Shown one piece after another: positions 59,421-64,000 of a DNA stretch of 64,000 bases. The DNA is from Lineus longissimus. Lineage: Eukaryota > Nemertea > Pilidiophora > Heteronemertea > Lineidae. The notes beneath the pieces were generated by a model. The model worked only from the letters and a program-made list of their open reading frames with translations, ran no database searches and was not told the DNA's origin. Within the stretch, counting starts at the first letter, position 1. Each line of letters begins with the position of its first letter. Made by a program: the position numbers and the translations under genes. The stretch covers positions 7,750,001-7,814,000 of the forward strand of contig NC_088323.1 in NCBI RefSeq assembly GCF_910592395.1, written 5' to 3'.

Positions 59421-60139
59421 ACTGATATAGGCTTTTCGACCCTCGGTGTGAGTTTTGACTAATGGGACCATATCGGCGAGAAGCAATCAACTCTCATTGT
59501 CAAAATCATTTAATAAAATTCAACCTGCTCGGACACAGCTTGACCATGACGTTGCTCAACTTTCAATAAGCCAAATGTCACGTTCTTGAATTAGCAATAT
59601 CAATTTGATCGCATGTTATTAATTTCATGTACGGACGCAACAGCGTCCGTCGCAAAAAGGGCCTTTTCGAACCGTCTAAGGTGGACGACGTTGATTGGTC
59701 GGTGAAGTCACGGGAATAAGATGTCGCATGTGGTTCAGACGTTTTGATTGGCTCCGGGCATAATCCAAGCCAGCTTAAAACAGCTCGGCGTGGCCAGAAT
59801 CGCCAGATTATGCTGCGGAGATTTTATTAAAAACGTCGATTCATTTAACAAACTTTCTTCACAATTTCTGATCATTTATTTCACAACTCCGGTGGCTTAT
59901 TTAACTTTCATAAAATGTCATATTGTGCACGAAACTAGCTTTTAGCTAGCTCGTAATTTGCATGGTTCCGGTTAACCATTAGATAGATTGTTCATATTTA
60001 GAGATCCGTAATGATCACTAAGATGTACATGTCTTTATACCACTTCACTTCATGTAATCTGATACATTGATTTATGACTATTGTATGCGTGTAAACAAGA
60101 GATTATGTCGCGGAGATTTTATTAAAAACGTCGATTCAT
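59421..60139. other. Spacer before piggyBac element, with a duplicated segment
   Basis: There is no gene here. A roughly 40-base segment containing GGAGATTTTATTAAAAACGT and CGATTCATTTAA occurs at about 59817-59852 and again at 60113-60143, where the piggyBac element begins. It also includes ACGTCCGT / CAGCGTCCGTCGC motifs near 59630-59655. Confidence 0.6.
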
Positions 60140-62104
60140 TTAACCCCTAGAACCCCAGTGGCCGGTTTTCCGGCCTGAGGGGATTCCCCTGTTTATAACA
60201 CTGTTTTACCGCGTAAAAACCCAGCCAATCTGCGAGCCCGTAACATAGACAGCTCGGGAGAAACTTCAATCGATAATTCAGCAAGTTGTGGACCGATTTT
60301 CCTCGGATTTTCGCCAAAATGAGCAGTAGAATGAGGACTCTTGATGAGGTAATGGATGACATTTTGAGTTCTGATGAAGAGAGTGTGTTAGGTGATGAAT
60401 ATGACCCAAGAAGTGAATTTGAAAGTGAATCTGACGGCGATAATGACAACGATAGTGTAGCTAGTTCAGATCATGATGTTCCAGTTGCAGTACCTGTCCC
60501 TAGGGGTCGTGCCCGTGTCCGAGGGGCGGGAGTCCGTGTCAGAGGTGGGAGAGCACGTGGTAGAGGTAGGGGAAGGGGAAGGGCTCCTTATGTCAGGCCT
60601 CCTTCTCCACCAGGTTGGACTGCAGACACTACAGGATTCAATGAACGTGTATTTGACCCTGACCATGCACCAGGGCCAAGAAACATTCCAAATACAATAA
60701 ACATTGAGAGTACACCACTCGATTACTTCAGTTTATACTGGGGTGAAGAAATTTGGGATTTGATGTTGACTGAGACAAACCAGCGTGCTCAACAAGTACA
60801 TGCTGCACACCCCAACAAGTTTTATGCTAAGAATTTGATAGATAAACCCCTTACTCTATCAGAATTGAAAGCCTTCTTTGGTCTAAGGATAACAATGGAG
60901 CTGTTGGTATACAAGGATCGATATGAACAATATTGGAGGTCCAAGGACACCTTCCTTGCACATACGCCTGCCTTTTCTAAAGACATGCCAAAGCACAGAT
61001 TTATTTCCATTTGGTCTCTTCTGCACTGTGTGAATGAGGAAGACCCTGGCCTTGACAAGCAGGACAAAATCTACAAGACAAGACCAATATTAGATCACAT
61101 ACTTTCAAAGTTCAGGCATTACTTTGTACCAGAATGCGAACTCTCTTTAGATGAGGGAATGATCCCGACCAAGAATAAACTATCAATCATTCAAGCAGTA
61201 CATAAAAGATAAGCCTACTGAGTAGGGTATCAAGTCCTTTCTACTAACAGATAGTGACCATGGTTACATTTGTGATGCTTTGTCACTAGTATCTACATCT
61301 CTGCCCCTCCTGAAAATGTTCTCAGATACAATGCCACTGAGCACAGAAGGATAGCAGTTCCTTGTCCTAAAGCTGTCAAGGCCTACGACTCCTACATGGG
61401 AGGAACCGACAAAAATGATCAAATGATGAAGTTACAGAAGTGCAGACGTCATTACAAATGGCCAAGACGGCTCGTGATGAAGTTTTTTATGTGGGTAGCC
61501 TACAATGCATATGTCAAGATGGGATATGTCAAGCCCCATGATGTCCCAGCCAAGAGATAATACACTTTCCACTTCTTTATTGAGGCCCTGTGTGAAGAAC
61601 TTGCCAAGGATGTTCGAACTACAGAAAATGCACATGGTGACCAGAGATCACAGGAAACCCAGAATCTGAGATGACTCAAAACTGATGAAAATCATGGGGT
61701 AGAAAGGAGTGCTGATGGAAGTACTAACCATAGGTGTGTAGTCTGCTGTGAGAAGAACAAATGGGAGAAGGCAGCACACCCTAGAACTCAGGAAAAGAAC
61801 TTACCTAAAAGGTGTAAGACTGTCTTCAGGTGCACATTCTGCGAGGAATACTTGTGTATCGGGAAGCCGGATCAGAACTGTTGGTTTGATTGGCACAACA
61901 AGGCCCAATATTGGAGATAGAATGGAAAAAACAAGCACCAGAGCATAGAGTAAGTTCATACCTTTTATTTGATACCAAATATGTGCATACAGCTTTTAAA
62001 ATGCATCTTTTACAGGGCAATGAACATGTTTGTCTATTTCCGGATATTTACCCCCCGGGCCGCCGGGACAGATTAGTATGGGGCGGCGGGGTTCAAGGGG
62101 TTAA
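60140..62104. mobile_element. piggyBac DNA transposon, defective, with TTAA ends
   Basis: TTAA lies at 60140-60143 and 62101-62104. The element's ends are CCCCTAGAACCCC on the left and GGGGTTCAAGGGG on the right, an imperfect inverted repeat. Subterminal GGCCGGTTTTCCGGCC (left) and CCCCCCGGGCCGCCGGG (right) are palindromic. The interior holds a broken transposase gene (60319-61918). It is a different family from the element at 50545-51104, whose ends are CCCTTTAAGGACTA. Confidence 0.9.
60319..61918 (+). pseudogene. piggyBac transposase, frameshifted and internally deleted
   Basis: The likely start is ATG 60319 (MSSRMRTLDEVMDDIL). An acidic segment and an Arg/Gly-rich stretch (residues about 65-90, RGRGRGRGRAP) precede the DDE_Tnp_1_7 region: DYFSLYWGEEIWDLM, LTLSELKAFFGLRI, SLLHCVNEEDPG and the first catalytic Asp in ELSLDEGMIPTKN. 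The frame is lost at about 61190, with a stop at 61210. Further homology is SFLLTDSDHGYICDALSL, then a jump over the missing middle to YNATEHRRIAVPCPKAVKAY and DSYMGGTDKNDQMMKLQKC, followed by a stop at 61557. The C-terminal Cys-rich zinc-binding region (CVVCCEKNKW, CTFCEEYLC) is near 61738-61875. Not functional as it stands. Confidence 0.9.
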
Positions 62105-62268
62105 CAACACATTTTACATTCTTGTCTCCTTCACTTCAGATATTTTCACCTTATAATAATGGGTGGACTGAACCTCAAGATCACCAACTCCTCCCACAAC
62201 ACCAAGCGAGTTCTCCCCAGGACAACACGGTAAACTGCCGACCGCTTCACAGCCAGTAACAACACTAC
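62105..62268. other. Leader region of retroelement, boundary unclear
   Basis: Sequence between the piggyBac end and gag. It should hold the primer binding site and part of the LTR or leader of the retroelement, but no TG...CA LTR end can be recognised; the piggyBac element may have replaced or separated it. Confidence 0.35.
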
Positions 62269-63813
62269 ATGGTCAAGAATCATTCAGGACTTGAGTACCA
62301 ATTCGTCATGGCTCCGCCTGTCCAACAGCAGCCACAGCAACAGCAGCAACCACAGCCAGCCCAGCCAACACAGCAACAGTAGCCACAGCAACAACCACAG
62401 CAACAGGCACCTCAACCGCAACAAGCTCCACAGGCACAGCAACCCCAACAACCACAGCAGGCCCAGCAGCCAGCCCAACCAGCCCAACAGCAACCACAGC
62501 AGGCCCAGCCGCCAGCCCAGCCACCGGCCCAGCAACCACAGGTCGCACCGACTACACCACAGCCATTCAACATGCTGGCCAACGTCACACTCCCAAAATT
62601 CAACGGATCAAGCGATGGCCGTCATTGGTGGAGCCTTTGGTCCAGATACGCCAATGGCATGGCATGGACCATCCAACAGAAACTGACAAGGTTCCCATTG
62701 TTTCTGTTAGGTATCGCCAGCACATGGTACGCTGGACTGCCACAACAGACCAAGGATAATGGCACCCAACTGGAGGATGCCTTCAGAAAGCGCTTCACAA
62801 AGCAACATCTTGATCTCGGCCTCCTCAGCGAGCACCAAAAGGATGAATCCTGCACTGTGCATCTGGAGAGGATGCGCCTACGCTTCGCTGGACATAACTT
62901 ACCAGATACATTTTTGGTGCCATTATTGATCCGAGGCCTACGTCCAGAACTGAAGGCACATGTTATGCCCTCGAATCCGAAAAACTATGAGGACCTGTTA
63001 CGTGTCGCCAAGTTGGGAGAGCGCACAGTTAAGGAACTTCAGTCTTCTGCGCCTGTCAACACCATTCACCAGGATTCAGGTGTCTCCTCCATAGCGGCCA
63101 AACTTTCTGCCCTAACAGACGCTGTCCTCACTTTACAATGCGGCCAACAACAACAATACACGAACTTTCAACCTCATGCCGCCGACCAGTACTCACAACA
63201 GGACACACGAACCCAACGGCCCATCACCCAGCAACCCACGGACAACAACTTCAATCGCAACTCCAACACAAGACGCCCAAGGAACCCTGAATCCCTTACG
63301 GACCAACAACTGGCACGCCCATGTGGAGGATACTTCTGTGGTAAGTCATATTGTCGATATCGTAGCAATTGTCCAGCCCGTAATGCCATCTGTAGACAGT
63401 GTCAAAAGTTGGGTCACTTCCAGGATGTTTGCCTGTCGTCGCGGCGCTCCGCCCCATCAAACCAATAGGGGTGCGCACCTGTCCAGGGAGTCCAAACACC
63501 CTTGGTCAGGCACGATACAGCAACTAGCTCTAAACAAACTCACCAGGGCACATGTATCTTGAGTATGTCAGATAACTGTATCAATGCAACCGTGGGTAGA
63601 CGGCAGGTGCGATGCCTCATCGACACGGGCGCACAAATTAGCTGCATTTCCAATAAGATGTTAGTAGTACATCGGAAACTGCAAGATTTAATTGACCTAG
63701 TTAGCGTGCTAATTAGTGACCTAATTGCATATTTAATTAGGTCCTTTTGTTCCCAAGGTCATGACCTTGAGTTAAGGAAAACATGGGGCAAAAACCTTGA
63801 CCTTGAGAGTTAG
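62269..63813 (+). pseudogene. LTR-retrotransposon gag-protease region, with in-frame stops
   Basis: One frame runs from ATG 62269 (or 62308) through gag into a protease. The N-terminus is Gln/Pro-rich low complexity and is broken by TAG at 62380-62382. The capsid-like region follows (LPKFNGSSDGRHWWSLWSRY, TWYAGLPQQ, LLIRGLRPELKAHV), then a CCHC zinc knuckle CRQCQKLGHFQDVC (about 63391-63432) preceded by a second Cys-rich stretch. TAG at 63466-63468 separates gag from the same-frame protease active site LIDTGAQISC. The layout suits a Ty3/gypsy-type element. After about 63660 the protease reading becomes untypical and AT-rich (TTAATTGACCTAGTTAG), suggesting truncation or another insertion. No reverse transcriptase is reached before the window ends. 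Confidence 0.75.
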
Positions 63814-63890
63814 AATGATGTTTGTGGAGGTTATCCTTGATAGTTAAGGTAATTAGTGTGCTAATAAGTGACCTAATTAACAGTGTCCTT
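63680..63890. repeat. Short repeat-rich segment interrupting the retroelement
   Basis: GTGCTAATTAGTGACCTAAT recurs as GTGCTAATAAGTGACCTAAT, and CTTGA-rich phrases (AAGGTCATGACCTTGAG, AACCTTGACCTTGAGAG) surround the first copy. It looks like an unrelated small element within the protease end, but no boundaries are certain. Confidence 0.5.
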
Positions 63891-64000
63891 GACTTCCAGG
63901 GTCTTATTTTTCCAGGGGGAAGGGGAACACTTTCTACTTTTACACCGGCACGTTCCGAAACATCGCCGACGCGTGCGATCCATAGAAATGTGTGGTATTG

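Overview
This is a eukaryotic nuclear window. Genes have many short exons with GT-AG introns, and the introns and spacers are full of DNA transposons, MITEs, tRNA-derived SINEs and minisatellites. The three host genes are animal orthologues (TMEM98, SCAP, FBXL4). Repeat style and a (C)n- and (TCG)n-rich background fit a marine invertebrate bilaterian, perhaps a lophotrochozoan; the phylum cannot be fixed from the sequence.

Layout. 1-3.1 kb: last three coding exons and 3'UTR of a TMEM98 orthologue (+). 3.1-7.1 kb: convergent spacer with small repeats. 7.1-23.9 kb: a complete 20-coding-exon SCAP gene (-), the SREBP escort and sterol sensor, 1378 codons, with reading phase preserved at every junction. 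24.0-25.0 kb: head-to-head spacer. 25.0-41.8 kb: a complete 15-exon FBXL4 gene (+), an F-box/LRR protein of mitochondrial quality control, 582 codons. 41.8-50.3 kb: a gene-poor stretch of minisatellites and repeats. 50.3-64 kb: a pile-up of mobile elements. It contains a decayed Myb/SANT-like gene split by a piggyBac-type insertion, a multi-exon transposon-like gene, an apparently intact two-gene PIF/Harbinger element with TIRs and a 3-bp target duplication, a decayed second Harbinger transposase, a defective piggyBac with TTAA ends, and the start of an LTR-type retroelement (gag plus protease).

Most notable are: a roughly 1.1 kb inverted repeat pair bracketing FBXL4 exons 2-4; a 51-bp intronic minisatellite in SCAP with 357-bp higher-order units; a tandem array of splice-donor-like motifs just after SCAP exon 1; two phase-required GC-AG introns (TMEM98 and the Harbinger Myb-like gene); a MITE inserted five bases inside a SCAP intron; and the Harbinger element with its Myb partner and repeated subterminal motifs. 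Gene calls rest on remembered family sequences and manual splice-phase checks; no alignment or database search was run.
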